Source: Trichuris trichiura (lineage: Eukaryota; Nematoda; Enoplea; Trichinellida; Trichuridae). Taken from it: 64,000 nt of DNA. Under the pieces are notes generated by a model, which had not been told where the DNA came from, searched no databases, and was given only the letters and a program-made list of their open reading frames with translations. The DNA lies in assembly GCA_037903355.1 (NCBI GenBank), contig JBAJFE010000026.1, positions 2,852,001-2,916,000 on the forward strand, given 5' to 3'. Positions 22,478 through 33,542 of this stretch are shown piece by piece (position 1 is the stretch's first letter; each line of letters opens with the position of its first letter). A program made the translations under genes and the position numbers.

Positions 22478-22689
22478 ATTCGTTCGATATCCACGGAGAA
22501 GCTTACTTTCCTTTGTCGGAAACGAAGGAGTACGCCACAAAGGTCAGGAAAGTAGTTTGAATCCATTGGCTGATGGATCAAAAACCACGCTGCGTATTCC
22601 ATAGCGCATCATGGGGTAGCTACTACGTTCTTCTCGTAAATCCCTGGTAATCCTGGGTGATTCTCTTCGTATGCCCATCGCTAACATTA

Positions 22690-23600
22690 GGTCTACCAAA
22701 AAGTTTTATTACGCGTTGGTCAAAATATTCAAAACGACATAACTTGAGCTAGGATGAAGATTTTTATTAAAGAACAAAAATAACAGGCATCAGTGCAAAG
22801 TTCTCAATGTGAAGCAAGTGCATTTATGCAGTGAAAAACGCGGTTTTTTAGATTAAAGAAACTGGACAACGTCATTTCTGAGATCGGTCTAATTTGCGAA
22901 AACTTTACCGCGCAGGTGTAGTTCCAAGTGTTTAAAACGATGGTAATTTGTTAGCGGCAGGTTTGGTAAATATGATCGGTGAGGCAGAGTTTCTATGCCC
23001 AGTTCGCTAATTTTTTGTAGCGTTTTTCTCGCCATATGTGGCTTGCGTTATACTGTAAAAGAATGGCCCGGCGTCTGTCAACCAATGCCGGCTTTTTTCC
23101 CAACAGTTTTTCGATGGTGGCTTCGAATGGATGGCAATAATTGTCCTCCATGATCGAATGTCCAGATTTGAGAGGTTTAAAATGGAAAATTCCGAAGTGG
23201 GACCAAAACAATGAAAACTGTACTTTGCAGGTGCAGGGACGGCTTGGAAAACGTTCTCAGTAGCTCGTCTAAAACCAGCTAATGCCGAGATTACCGCCGA
23301 TTGTCATACAAAACCTACTTTTTACCGCAATGACAATCTGATCAATAAATGCATCCGCCTCGTTCCAACTTAACAAAGAAAAGCAGACTTCAAGCCGTTT
23401 CAATACCTGCTTCTTGATCAGCTCGTGGAGGGCCCACTTATCCAACTTTCCCAGTTGCTTTAAATGAGCATATATTGTCAGTTAGTTGACACCAAATTTC
23501 ACTGCCATCTCATCTTGGGTTTGAGTGTGGGCCAACTCCACTAGTTCCTTCAAGGCCTGGTTATCGAAGCCTGATAGACGAACAGACCATGGCGAATGTT
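22690..23600 (-). pseudogene. Mariner-type transposase relic (B)
   Basis: Minus strand: helix-turn-helix FDNQALKELVELAHTQTQDE near 23560-23500, KLDKWALHELIKKQVLKRLE near 23455-23395, a YDNRR-like piece near 23310, then the open block IFHFKPLKSGHSIMEDNYCH...RRAILLQYNA near 23190-23035, followed by a degraded C-terminus. This is the WVPHEL-type mariner lineage, distinct from relic A. Stops and frameshifts make it inactive. Confidence 0.8.
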
Positions 23601-23818
23601 CCTAGCTTTCGCAGCCGCTAGTAAATCTCTTGACTCAATATCCCGCTGTCGATTTAGAGACACTGTCTGGACCAAACGCTGCACTGCTGTTAGAGAACGC
23701 TTCCCTTACAAATCGCTGAGACTTAAACATGTGAAGCAAAAGTGCACATCTCAGTTTGCCGTCTATGCTCACGTCTCTACTTTGCTAACTAATGAAGACT
23801 GTGAGCTATTGTCTAAAC

Positions 23819-24043
23819 CAGTGTTTCTCAACGTGGGCCCTGGGGCCTCCCTGGGAGATTTTAGGGGAGCCCTGGAAGCCAAGGGGGCCCTGGAGGATAA
23901 TGCGGCAGGACATTGTCCCAATAAACGGTGGGCCCTTACAAGGATTAGGGGGCCCTGACAAGGCCTAGGGGGCCCTGACAAGGCCTAGGGGGCCCTGACA
24001 AGGCCTAGGGGAGCCCTGGGGCAAAAAAGGTTGAGAAACTATG
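23819..24043. mobile_element. hAT MITE with internal 20-bp tandem repeats
   Basis: Ends CAGTGTTTCTCAACG and ...GGTTGAGAAACTATG; flanks GTCTAAAC (23811-23818) and GTCTCAAC (24044-24051), 7 of 8 identical. The interior holds tandem 20-bp units around GACAAGGCCTAGGGGGCCCT (about three clear ones at 23955-24012) plus related GGGCCCTGG blocks. A 70-bp relative with one unit lies at 40956-41025. Confidence 0.9.
23955..24012. repeat. Tandem 20-bp repeat inside hAT MITE
   Basis: Three consecutive copies of GACAAGGCCTAGGGGGCCCT with a diverged fourth (TTACAAGGATTAGG) upstream. Confidence 0.85.
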
Positions 24044-24254
24044 GTCTCAACGGAGGTACTGTTTGATGGCGAGGAATGCGACATATACATTGAAATACAA
24101 CACATAGCACAACTGCTCAGACGAAGAAAAACAAGACAACAAAACAAACTGCCCTAGAGTCCAAAACGTTTCTGGTAGACCTAATAAATTTAGAAAGGAG
24201 CCTGCATAAGACTAGGATTATCGATCGTCCATTCTAGTGATCATCTGAATGATT

Positions 24255-25010
24255 GAGTTGCAACTGACCGCAGCAGGGAGCTGCGCGAGACTATCGCAGC
24301 GCTAGACGCTAGCGTTAGGAGAGAACAAGATACACATTTCGAAGCGGATGTGCACCCCTAACGAACCCGTCGTACGCCAGAGATCCTCTGTACTCGCCTG
24401 TAGTCAAAGTTCTGCAGTTATTTATGAAGTTAAATGTGTTACGTGTGCAGTCAAACCTAGAATTTTTAAAATTGTACGTTTGCACGCCTGTAAGTCAACA
24501 GAGCGTCAACTTCACTTAAGGAAATATTCATCGGTATATAGAACGCATTTTCACCAACTTTCAACCAGGCAACTAATGTCATTGGCATTAAAATCTTCAG
24601 CAAGCGATTGCATGACTGAGTGTAGCCATTTTAGGGTGCTGACTCATCAGGGACACCGCCGTAAGAGCGCACTGAATGGTCGCAAGAAATGTCACTCAGT
24701 TGACACAAGAATCGCAACGACTGGCAGATGATAAAATACTTCACGATGCAATAACGGTACTTCATGTAGACAGTCAATGCCCGGCTCCCTCAATCTGCCA
24801 TCGGTCACCAACGATGTTTCCAGCTGAGCGTTGTCGTAAAGGGTCACTTGGTCACTACTTGCCGCGAAATACTCTTATCAGAAAGCTGAAATTTATTGGT
24901 AGCTACGGCAAAGATCATCCAGGTTTATTGATGCAAAATAGGCAGATAGGTGAACTTCCTTGGGTAAAAAACCCAATTTCAAGCAGTCGGTCTACCAGGG
25001 ACGAGTAGGG
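24255..25010 (+). pseudogene. Possible PLE endonuclease-region relic
   Basis: A frame with SSAVIYEVKCVTCAVK near 24410-24460 resembles the segment just before the GIY-YIG motif in Penelope proteins (VIYQIKCGC in the PLE at 44068). The rest of the frames (24348-24731, 24676-25008) are not recognisable. Tentative. Confidence 0.35.
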
Positions 25011-25925
25011 GGATCAACATTAAGATGAGTTGTTCGTCGATAGAATTGCAAATCATAGAAATCTTTTGGCTCCCTTGGAATTGGAAACGCTTTATCCATC
25101 AATCCCGGATATTTCGCTTCAATTCTCTACAGCGTAAAAGACAGCACAACGAATGGACAGAGAAGTAAAGAATATCAAATGCTAACTTACAGCTTCATCT
25201 TGAATGTATGTTCGCGGCAGATAGTGGTGTGCACGTATCCGATCTATCCATGTCTAGAAAAGCACTTAACAGTTAATCCACATCACAACTTCAGAATCAA
25301 CCCTAATCTGGGTAAAGCTTAATGTAAACTGCTTAATCATCCGGGGGGAAGAAAGAAAGGCCATCATCGAAAAGGCTTACAAGGGCTATACTTTCGTTCT
25401 GCTGAACGATACAATAGAAAGGAGCCACGATTCTTCGGAGCGGCCGGGAAGCGAAAATTTTCTATAGAATTAAGTCTCTAAAAGCCTGATTTATTCAGAA
25501 ACTCTCAGTTGGAAAACTGCTGTTTGAATCTGGGTCCTTATTATGCGAAAAATTAGTAAACTTTAATCTCAACGGGCACCCGTACTTCAAAGTTAACCTC
25601 TGGAAAAAGCCAATTCCTTGAAAAATTGAAGAAACAATGTGGCGTTGGAGAATTATTAATAGATATTGAAAAAGCTTTCAGCGGACGATCCTTCAGTAAG
25701 CAAATTCAAAGAAAAGATATTTTGACGAAAAACGGCATGATGAAGATTTTTATTTTTAATGCTGATGCAACTGGACGTATTTGAAAGTTCTCCCAAAAGT
25801 TACATTGATCACTCGAATGTGAGAATCCGCTCGGGAATACAAGTAGAGTAAAGAACTCGTCGCAATGCGATGGATCACGGTTTCTGACAGTTTGTTTCCG
25901 CTCGCTCTTGTAGCATGTTTCTGTA
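25011..25925. other. Unassigned DNA
   Basis: No frame or repeat recognised. Confidence 0.3.
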
Positions 25926-25929
25926 ATTC

Positions 25930-26130
25930 ATCCAAAACAACTGCTCTACCAAAGGGTGGATGAGCAATTATTCAGAAAATTAGAGAGCAATAACTTAAAG
26001 ACTGGTGTCTAGTAACGGGGTAACAAGATATTATTTCTGACCTTCCCAATGCCTTACCCCTTTCCTTTCCTTGTAAGTATATCCCTAAGAAAAAGAAATA
26101 AGTGTCTCACCAACGAAAGGATGAGCAAAC
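25930..26130. repeat. Degenerate PLE-end repeat (H10)
   Basis: Contains CTGCTCTACCAAAGGGTGGATGAGCAATTATT and a second direct-like CACCAACGAAAGGATGAGCAAACTGTT, both variants of the conserved PLE-end core, too decayed to fix borders. Confidence 0.5.
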
Positions 26131-26687
26131 TGTTGGGGTGATCAAACACGTCTTTGATCTTCCTCAATCTTAAACTGCTTTCGTAGCATAAAACTTTGCA
26201 TAAACAGTGTTTTCACAACAATTTACGTGGTCGGCCATGGCTGAAGCCTTGAGCGCGTTTTCTATTACAGCTTAAGGGTTTTATTTTGGCGGTCGATTAC
26301 GATTAGTAACTGGAGCTCCAATTTTTAGGACTGTGCATGCGTTATTACATCATTTTAAGCATTTCATGTGTCGATTTACTCTCTGTTTTAATTCACCACT
26401 TGTTTCGCCAATGTAGGCCGCTGAGCACGCAAATTTTATCACGTAGAACAGGCCTGCTTTTTTCAACGCGTACTTTTGTTTTATCTTTTGAAGAAGAGAA
26501 TATAGACCAGAAGAGTTCATGAATAAAATTTTGAACCATGTGAGTTTGGCCTAAATGTAGAATCTTTTTACTTAAGCCTAGAAAGTACGGGTAAACCAGG
26601 CGAGAGGTATATGAATTGTCATATTTTGTCAAAAAACACGACTACGGCGAATGGCCTATCTAGATAGAAAGAAAGATAAAGTAACTA

Positions 26688-28086
26688 CAGTTAAACCTCC
26701 GTAAGCTGAACACCCAACAGACTGGGAACAACTGGTCAATATATGGAGACTGTGGGAATAAGTGGCTCGGCTGAATAGATTAGCATCTGTATGCGTTTTA
26801 TTCTATTGCACAGCATCAATTGGAGGTCTATTAAACGGCGAGGTGCATAAAAATAACATTATAAAATCATGCATAAGCTTTTTAGGGGCTACAATGCTTG
26901 CCGAAAAAGGTGTCAATTTTAGTCTGGTGCTTCTTCTTACTACAAACATAAGCGGTAAGGGCGGCCTCCGCGCAAGTTAACCCGCTCAGAATCTCTGAGC
27001 ATTTTTCAGCGTTGAAAATGTCTTTTTTCTTGAAGCCACTGGCGAAATAACGAAACTTCGCGATGAAGTCTTCCAAGACGCCGACGGGAACTTCGCTAGA
27101 TTCGCCGCATAAGATTTTCTGAGAAATCTTATGATGGAGCTTGCACTTCTCGAGCAAACTGCTTGATGCTCAGAAACCTGTCAACCTGAATTTCACGGCC
27201 AATCTTCTAGCAACTTCCTGGATCATTGGGGCAGAGACCCGTGCCTCAGCTGCTCTCATTTGCTTAAACCAACTTAACGCTGCTTCACTGACTTGGTCGA
27301 AAGAGGTCCTTCTCTTTTCCCGCTGCGCATTTCCGCTTTCCTTTTCATAACTTTCCAGGTACTCACGCTTACGTCTCTGGATGTTGCTAACGGTAGTCCT
27401 GCTGACATGAAACCGTTCCGCTGTCCTCCTTTGACTGTTGGTTTCGAGAAAGTGGATAACTCCCACTTCTTCCTTCCGTGCCAATTCTCTTGATTCTTTC
27501 TGTTTGGCCATAGTGCAAACTGTAACCAGCGTGGTAGCTTACTACTGCGTAAGCTGGAATATCTTTACTCGCGAAGACACGTTAAGGCCACCTCCGGCAC
27601 GGGTACAGCAACGCAAATGAATAGAATTAAGCTCGACGCGAATGAACAGAAGTAGGCTCGATTCGTCGTATTTCGGTCCATGGGAGAATGCTGCCGACGC
27701 CTAAGTGAGAGGTCATGTTAACGAGGAAAACGCGCAAGCTTCGCCGGCAAGCAAGAAAAAAGCAACGTCAAAGCAACGGAATTGGTTCTCTTATCAGGAA
27801 TCTCCAATGCACGGTAAAAAATACTTCGCTACTTTGAGTAATAGCACACTGAGGCTATGACCGTTAACAGCTGCTAGCGACTGACACAGAGCAGACTGAA
27901 GTGGTCAACTTACAAAGAGCAAACTAGTATTGCGTCCATACACCATGTCACGGCTAAAGCGATCAACTTCCCACTTACGGAGGTGGTCGATGTATAGAGG
28001 TTGTCCTTGTGCTTATTAACGTGCGGACAAACCAACTGGTCAAAATTCGGTTAATACAGAGGTAGCCGGCTTAGGACGTTCAACTG
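26688..28086 (-). mobile_element. Internally deleted Tigger, inserted in the PLE
   Basis: Terminal repeats CAGTTAAACCTCCGTAAG and ...GGACGTTCAACTG with TA on both sides (26686-26687 and 28087-28088). It keeps the leader, the helix-turn-helix and CENP-B-like N-terminal half of the transposase (27511-27170, and LLEKCKLHHKISQKILCGES near 27160-27105). Most of the catalytic half is deleted near 26990, so it is non-autonomous, 1399 bp against 2308 bp for the copy at 61182. Confidence 0.9.
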
Positions 28087-28705
28087 TATTTTTTGAAAAG
28101 GTCTAGCTGATGAAGTTTAATTCGGATTATTCTAGAATACATAGACAGATTGCTCTGTGCACTATGCCATATAGGATCTCACGCTTAACTGACCTTGAGT
28201 AATAAGAGAGAAACTGGAGATATTGATCTGTGGGGACAGATTTTCCGTGAACTTTTGTCTTTAGCACCTCATTGGTCCCCATGACTAAGACATCATGTAC
28301 AGGAAATGCCTCATTTTTTTCTTGGCCATCGTGAACACTGCTTGTTCAGGAAAGCCTTTGCTCAAAGAATTTAGAAATTGATCTGTTTTGCCTTTTTTAT
28401 GATAACGAATATGTCATCCCTGTAACGCTTAAAAAGTCGTAGAGCCATTTCAATGTCCCCCATTTCAAAGGCTTTTTCTCCAAGTTTTTCCACAAAGACT
28501 TCTGCAACCACCCGCCACATGGGACTCCATTGCAGTACCACTGATTTGCTTGTAAAGTTTTTCATCAAACTGAGTATAGTTTTCCTTCTGTCCTGCAGAA
28601 AGACGCAAGCTTAGTTACGTGGAATGGGTTCAGTTTCGCTCTGTTGAACAGAGTATCACCTTTGCTCAGTAGATCAAACAGAATGTTGAGAGCATTAGAA
28701 ATCGG

Positions 28706-29247
28706 GGATCTAGTCCGAATTCGGCCCTCTGTCGACTGAGGCGATAACTTCAAACGGCATTGCGCGACGATATTGCGTACTGAAGTGTAATTAGCGCAGC
28801 GTGATTAGTGAATGCAGGAGGTTATCGACCCATAAACATTTTGTTAAGGCTTCATAGTAGATCTTCAGATTCACGGGTTTGGCCTGTTGGATGTATCTGT
28901 AAGTAAACTTCAAAATGCCCTAGGAACGGATGGATGAGCAAATTGTAAGAGAAAATACAGAACAATGTGTATTTTCTCTTACAATTTGCTCATCGATCCG
29001 TTGGTAGGGCATTTTGAAGTTTACTTACAGATACACCCAACAGGCCAAACCCGTGAATCTGAAGATCTACTATGAAACTATTCAAGCCTATTAAAAGACA
29101 TCTTGTCTTTCGAAATATGTTAAGGCTTAGGCTTAGGGCAGGAGAAGATGGCCGGCAAACGTATTGTTCCATTGCTGCTTAATCCGCATTTGACCTCTTT
29201 TGAAGTTATCGCCTCAGCCGACGGAGGGCTGATTTCGGACTAGACCC
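28706..29247. mobile_element. MITE family M1 with 8-bp target duplication
   Basis: About 50-60-bp inverted ends (GGATCTAGTCCG... and ...CGGACTAGACCC) and exact 8-bp flanks GAAATCGG (28698-28705 and 29248-29255). Removing it with one flank joins the two halves of the PLE reverse transcriptase in frame. The palindromic element at 28853-29117 is inserted inside it. The 8-bp duplication suggests a hAT-type or similar transposase, though the ends lack the usual CA. Confidence 0.85.
28853..29117 (-). mobile_element. PLE-end palindromic element (H3)
   Basis: Two roughly 115-bp arms, nearly perfect inverses, run from TCATAGTAGATCTTCAG through CGGATGGATGAGCAAATTGT to a short centre (AACAATGTGT) and back. 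A one-sided leader (CAAGCCTATTAAAAGACATC...) follows. Flanked by exact TGTTAAGGCTT (28842-28852, 29118-29128). It lies within MITE M1. Confidence 0.9.
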
Positions 29248-29589
29248 GAAATCGGAATGCTCAGAAGCTCCTTAACATTGTAACTGATGAGAATTTCCTC
29301 TGAAAATAAAGACCGACTTCTTCATTCACAGATTGAAACTCCGCTACTCCTAACAAAGGATAGTTCCTTGCCAGTTGTGGTTTTATGTTCTCCTTTACGT
29401 GCCTGCTAAGATCGGTTGTGGTGCTGCTTATCGTTAGAACCATTCGGTCGATATGGGACACCAGATTTATGCATGATAAGAAAACCATAGAGCTCTGAAG
29501 GCTTTTAAGTCTATGAGAACTTCGCCGATGTTGCTATGCGAACGAGTTCTGGGTCCTTAGATTCATTCGCGTAAGATGTGAAAAGAGAA

Positions 29590-30290
29590 AGAAAAGTCTC
29601 CATTTTCTCTCTTACCACCCAAGGTCAGTTAAGTGTGGAATCCTTGTGACATGGTGAACAGAGCAATAAGTCTTTGTAGTCCGGAATTTCCTCAGCCTGA
29701 ATTAAACTACATCAGCTAGACCTTTTCAAAAACGGTATTTTCAACCTTTAATAGATAAGGCATTCACCGCAGTTGCGTTTTTTTTTCAAAATATGACAAC
29801 ATAAACGTCCTTCACCTGGTTCAGTCATACTTTCTGGGTTTAAGTGAAAAGATTCTACACTTAGGCCAAACTTTAGGGTACAACATTTTATTCGTGAGCA
29901 CTTCTAATCTACGTCCTCTTCTTCGAAAAGATAAAACAAGAGAACCCGTTGAAAAAAACAGGTATAGACTACATAACAAAACGTGCGCGCTCAGCGGCTT
30001 ACATTGGCGAAACAAGTGGTGAATTAAAACAGAGAGTAAATCGGCACATCAAATGCTTAAACTGACATATTAACGCACACACACAATTCTACAAAATGGA
30101 GCTTCAGTTACTAATCGTGGTTGGCCGCTAAAGTAAAACCCTCAAGTTGGAATAGAAAAAGCGCTCAAGGCTTCAGCCGTGGCTAACCACAGTTGTAGAA
30201 ACACCGTTTAAGCAAAATTTTATGCTACAAAAGCAGTTTACGACTGAAGAAGAATAAAGTCACGTTTTACATTTGACATAACACAATGCA
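29590..30290 (+). pseudogene. PLE (second family), opposite-strand copy
   Basis: Begins in the FSYHPRSVK-like region near 29615, passes LHQLDLFKNG near 29710, then the linker and the GIY-YIG piece RSAAYIGETSGELKQRVNRH near 29985-30045. It ends in a degraded C-terminus near 30260. It is head-to-head with the copy at 26130-29580 and shows the sequence that copy had before the Tigger arrived. Frame breaks make it inactive. Confidence 0.8.
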
Positions 30291-30299
30291 CAAACGGGA

Positions 30300-30740
30300 T
30301 TTACGCGAAGTCAGCAGGAATTGGTGAAGTTTAATCGATTTCTCTGAATGTTGTTTTCTATCAAAATGGCGTAGGAACGGATCCTAAAGCTAGGTCACTC
30401 TTTTAGTTTCTCAGTTCCTTTTACAACTTCAAGTAGACTGCGACCTGTGGTCACGAGCGAGAAAGTGAAGGTTTTTTCATAGGTGACCTGGCATCGTCCG
30501 TAAAGTTAGGTGGTTGCAAAGCTCCTTTCATACGTAAAACAGGCAATACTTTACCTAAAGGAATCAATCGCCGCACTCTCGAAGTCAAATATAAAGAGGC
30601 TGTGAAGCGACTCAGTCAGTCCGAGGCGCCGCGAATTCCAGGAGACCACGACAGAAAACATGAAAACTTTTACGGTGGTGGGGCATTCCCCTCAGTGTTT
30701 TTTTTGACCCGCAAAAACTAATTAGAAGTACTCCTACAAT
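30300..30740. other. Unassigned DNA
   Basis: Nothing supportable. Confidence 0.3.
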
Positions 30741-30747
30741 GCGAGAG

Positions 30748-30968
30748 TTACCTATATTACGGCCTATAAGAACACCCCTCTACCTAAGTAATGGGTGGTA
30801 ATAATTGGCCCAGTTGGTACTTCCTAGGCTCGCATTCGACTTATTAGTCCTACGAGCTGAACAGGAGTTCTTCTACCTCAATTAGACTCACTAAGTGATT
30901 AACTGGGCCAATCATTACTACCCATTAGTTAGGTAGAGGGGTGTTCTTATAGGCCGTAATATAGGTAA
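30748..30968. mobile_element. Palindromic MITE with 67-bp inverted arms
   Basis: 30748-30814 and 30902-30968 are close inverses (TTACCTATATTACGGCCTAT... and its complement). They enclose 87 bp without coding capacity. Because the palindrome runs to the very edge I cannot separate a target duplication from the arm. Confidence 0.85.
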
Positions 30969-31700
30969 TTCCTGGAAAATTTTGTCTTATAAGAAATCGC
31001 GTTATAGGCGACAAATAAAGTACAGGAAAATCAGGATTTAGGGCAAAGCGTCAGGAAGATTGTTTACTTGTAAACAACTACAAAAAAGTTGAGTTAACAA
31101 GAGATAATACTGCGCCTACGTTAGTTATCCGATCGTTACACACGCGACTGTATGCATCCTCCTGCTTTCAGTAACTTTTATCACAGAACTTTTTATCTTG
31201 GAAAGAGTTCAAAGTGGCTTTCAGTAGCAACATGCTTTTGTCCTTAGCATACGGAAAGAGGTTCTCTCAGTTCTAATATAAATTACCTCATACCTGGAAA
31301 AGAATAGGGACCTACTGAACTCAATTTTTTATCTTATTATTCTTAGTTACAGGTGAATCGAGATCCAATTCGACATAGAAGATACCGCTTCGTCGCTTCG
31401 ACAACATTTCTTCATCGCAGTAAAATAGAATTCCAGCTTCCTTTGTTTAGCACAGGTTTTTCTTTCGTACAACAGCGGCCACAGGCTAGCTTGACTACCT
31501 CTTAATAGCTACTCCGATTTGCACAGCATTACAATCGTTGTCATTGAACCCTTGTAACGGCTGTCCAGTAGTTTATAGAGCATCTGATAATTCACCAGTC
31601 GTAAGCTGTCGCTGAGGAACTTTCTTACTTTCATCATTATCTATTTCTTCACTTCTTTCTGCTTCTAGCTGCAACAAGAGATTTCTGCAGCTTCTTGGTG
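30969..31700. other. Unassigned DNA
   Basis: Nothing supportable. Confidence 0.3.
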
Positions 31701-31701
31701 G

Positions 31702-32152
31702 TCAGCTTTTTCGGTTGACAATTCGAAACGTGTTCAAAATTTTGACATTCCATTTCAGTCTTAAGTCTTGCCTGTTCGTCAACTGAACGCAGATTTCAGT
31801 AATTTTGCATACTTGACCAGAAGGCTGGAAGTCTTCAAACTCGAAGATCAAATCTGGGATACGTTTCCACCGAACACAATGCGAGCATTGCTTCGATACG
31901 TCTTTCAAGCTTCCACGATGTTACTAACGCCGATTCTAGGGCTATAGCTTCCGATATGAACCATAAATGATTTTTCGCAGCAGAATCACCCGCTTTGCTT
32001 GTGCGTGAATGAAGAACGCGCATAGTATCAAATAGTAGCCAGTTTCCGCTCCCTTCAGATGAAGAACAGAGGAAGACTGCCCTACGCTCATGTATTCCAG
32101 CCGGCAAAACGTGATAACGCGTTACACAAGGACTAACTGCATGTGCTACCAA
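31702..32152 (-). pseudogene. Possible retroelement (BEL/Pao-like) peptidase-region relic
   Basis: Two overlapping minus-strand frames: HERRAVFLCSSSEGSGNWLL...FDTMRV near 32090-32030 and SGQVCKITEICVQLTNRQDL near 31830-31775. Spacing and flavour resemble the region between gag and peptidase of BEL/Pao elements, but no catalytic DTG/DSG site is certain. It could also be a host exon. Confidence 0.3.
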
Positions 32153-32330
32153 AGCGATTTACACTCGAGCCGCGTAAAGGAGGCCCTATTTATTAAAAAC
32201 AATATCACGATCAATCGCGGGAATGGAGTCAAAGTTAGCGCGGTACGGGACGCGCTAATCAGTGAAAGCAAGTTCTATACTCTCCCATTATCCCATATGC
32301 GCCTATACAGTACGCCATTGAAGTAAGCAC
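32140..32330 (+). pseudogene. PLE C-terminal fragment
   Basis: RVKEALFIKNNITINRGNGV near 32172-32230 is homologous to the C-terminal tail RIKEALYIQSNSTINRDNGV of the PLE at 44068-46672. Only this tail is present. Confidence 0.8.
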
Positions 32331-32339
32331 GTTCTCCTC

Positions 32340-33440
32340 CACCTCGCTGACGACCAAACTAACGCGTGCCGAAAGATTGATAAAACTATTGGTTGTTCTG
32401 TAATTGTCTTGAAGAAAGTAGCGGCGGCGTTAAAACCAATGGAAGCCCCCACAATAACGGATGAATGATAATTTTGACAAAAAATGTAGTTAGCTTGCGG
32501 CAGTGATGTCTACGGATTCCAAATGTTGAGCAGGGATGAAATTACTACGTCCATAACAACACAGGAAGAGAAGTTAGACGATGAAGTTGACCGAAATAAC
32601 GAAACTGAATCGCACGCGTGCCCTTCTCGCGACAAGACTTTCCAATAGTTGTAGTTAGCTGTAGAGTAGTTCGCAATGCAGCGCGAATGCAATCCAGAAC
32701 GATTGTTGCGCTCGAAAAGTATCCGTGATTTAGCTGCTTAAAATCGAGTGGCAGCTTTGAAATAAGCCTTTACAACCGACTTTTTAACAAAGGGTGACCA
32801 CAACATCTACCACATAATGCGACCTGATTTTTATTCAGGACCGTTTTTAGAATAAATAAAGCACGAACTGAAAAGCTAGAAGAGAAGGCTGACTTTCCAT
32901 TCTTACCTGGACTACCGTCGATCCCGTTTTAGTAGGGATAATCGAGGTTCTACCCTGCGCAATAAAGTGCCGTTACCCGTGGCAGATAAACTCAAAGGGC
33001 TATACCCGATAGCTGAAAGTCGCGGATAATAAGGACATATGTTCTTCAACATTTCATGTATTACTGGTACGCTCGGCTTCACGAAGTCTCGCTTTTGGAA
33101 GTTTCAATGTTACGAAGCTGAGTTCATACCCGTATTCGCTTTACAAAAGATTTGCGGTAACGCTATTTGCTGTTACGAGGAAAGGATGCAAAAGCAACTG
33201 TAACATTTTTTCAAGCATTGAGAACAAGGCGGACGGTCAACAATAACCGTCTACATCCAAGCACACAAGAATTAGTTACCTGCCTGTCCTGACGGTTCTG
33301 CGACGTCGTATCGATAAAATGAGCTTCCTGTCTTACCGCAGTCACAGTCGTCGATTCGTTCTCTTTCCAACTATAGGAACCGAAACAACAATGCGCTTAT
33401 GTTGTTTCCACCTTGTTTCCTCTTCTTTACAAATTATAGC
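32340..33440. other. Unassigned DNA downstream of the NDUFB6-like gene
   Basis: May contain its 3' UTR or a final exon; nothing I can fix. Confidence 0.3.
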
Positions 33441-33443
33441 GAC

Positions 33444-33542
33444 TTTGAGCATATTATAAAAATTTTCTAGATTTTGTGCCCTTTCCCTTCCATAGCGCTG
33501 CTGAATAATTTTCCTGTATTCTAGTCCGCTCAAACTCGTTTC
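33444..33542 (-). CDS. NDUFB6-like exon 4, tentative
   Basis: After CCTAG the frame reads ETSLSGLEYRKIIQQRYGRE and on. Phase fits, but the donor (AAA|GTCGCT) is poor and I do not recognise the protein segment, so this could be unrelated. Confidence 0.3.

Larger units (their letters stand above)
26130..29580 (-). pseudogene. PLE (second family) broken by nested insertions
   Basis: Reading the minus strand: RT finger region with STTTDLSRHVKENIKPQLAR near 29420-29340, ISYNVKELLSIPIS near 29280-29256, interruption by a MITE, NALNILFDLLSKGDTLFNRA near 28700-28640, VVAEVFVEKLGEKAFEMGDI near 28515-28455, FKRYRDDIFVIIKK near 28430 (the RT catalytic box, with R in place of the usual V/M/A before DD), then QYLQFSS-like and VKREILYG pieces to 28090. 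A Tigger (26688-28086) follows, then SLGLSKKILHLGQTH near 26570, and the GIY-YIG piece SAAYIGETSGELKQRVNRHM near 26425-26365. The insertions and additional frame breaks make it inactive. Confidence 0.85.

Noticed and set aside
23819..24043. GC-rich tandem block as a CRISPR array
   Set aside because: Repeats are contiguous without spacers, lie within hAT termini, and the genome is eukaryotic.
29120..29137. TTAGGCTTAGG, the nematode telomere repeat unit
   Set aside because: Only two units, and the same motif is a fixed part of MITE family M1 (also near 6620), so it is not an interstitial telomere.
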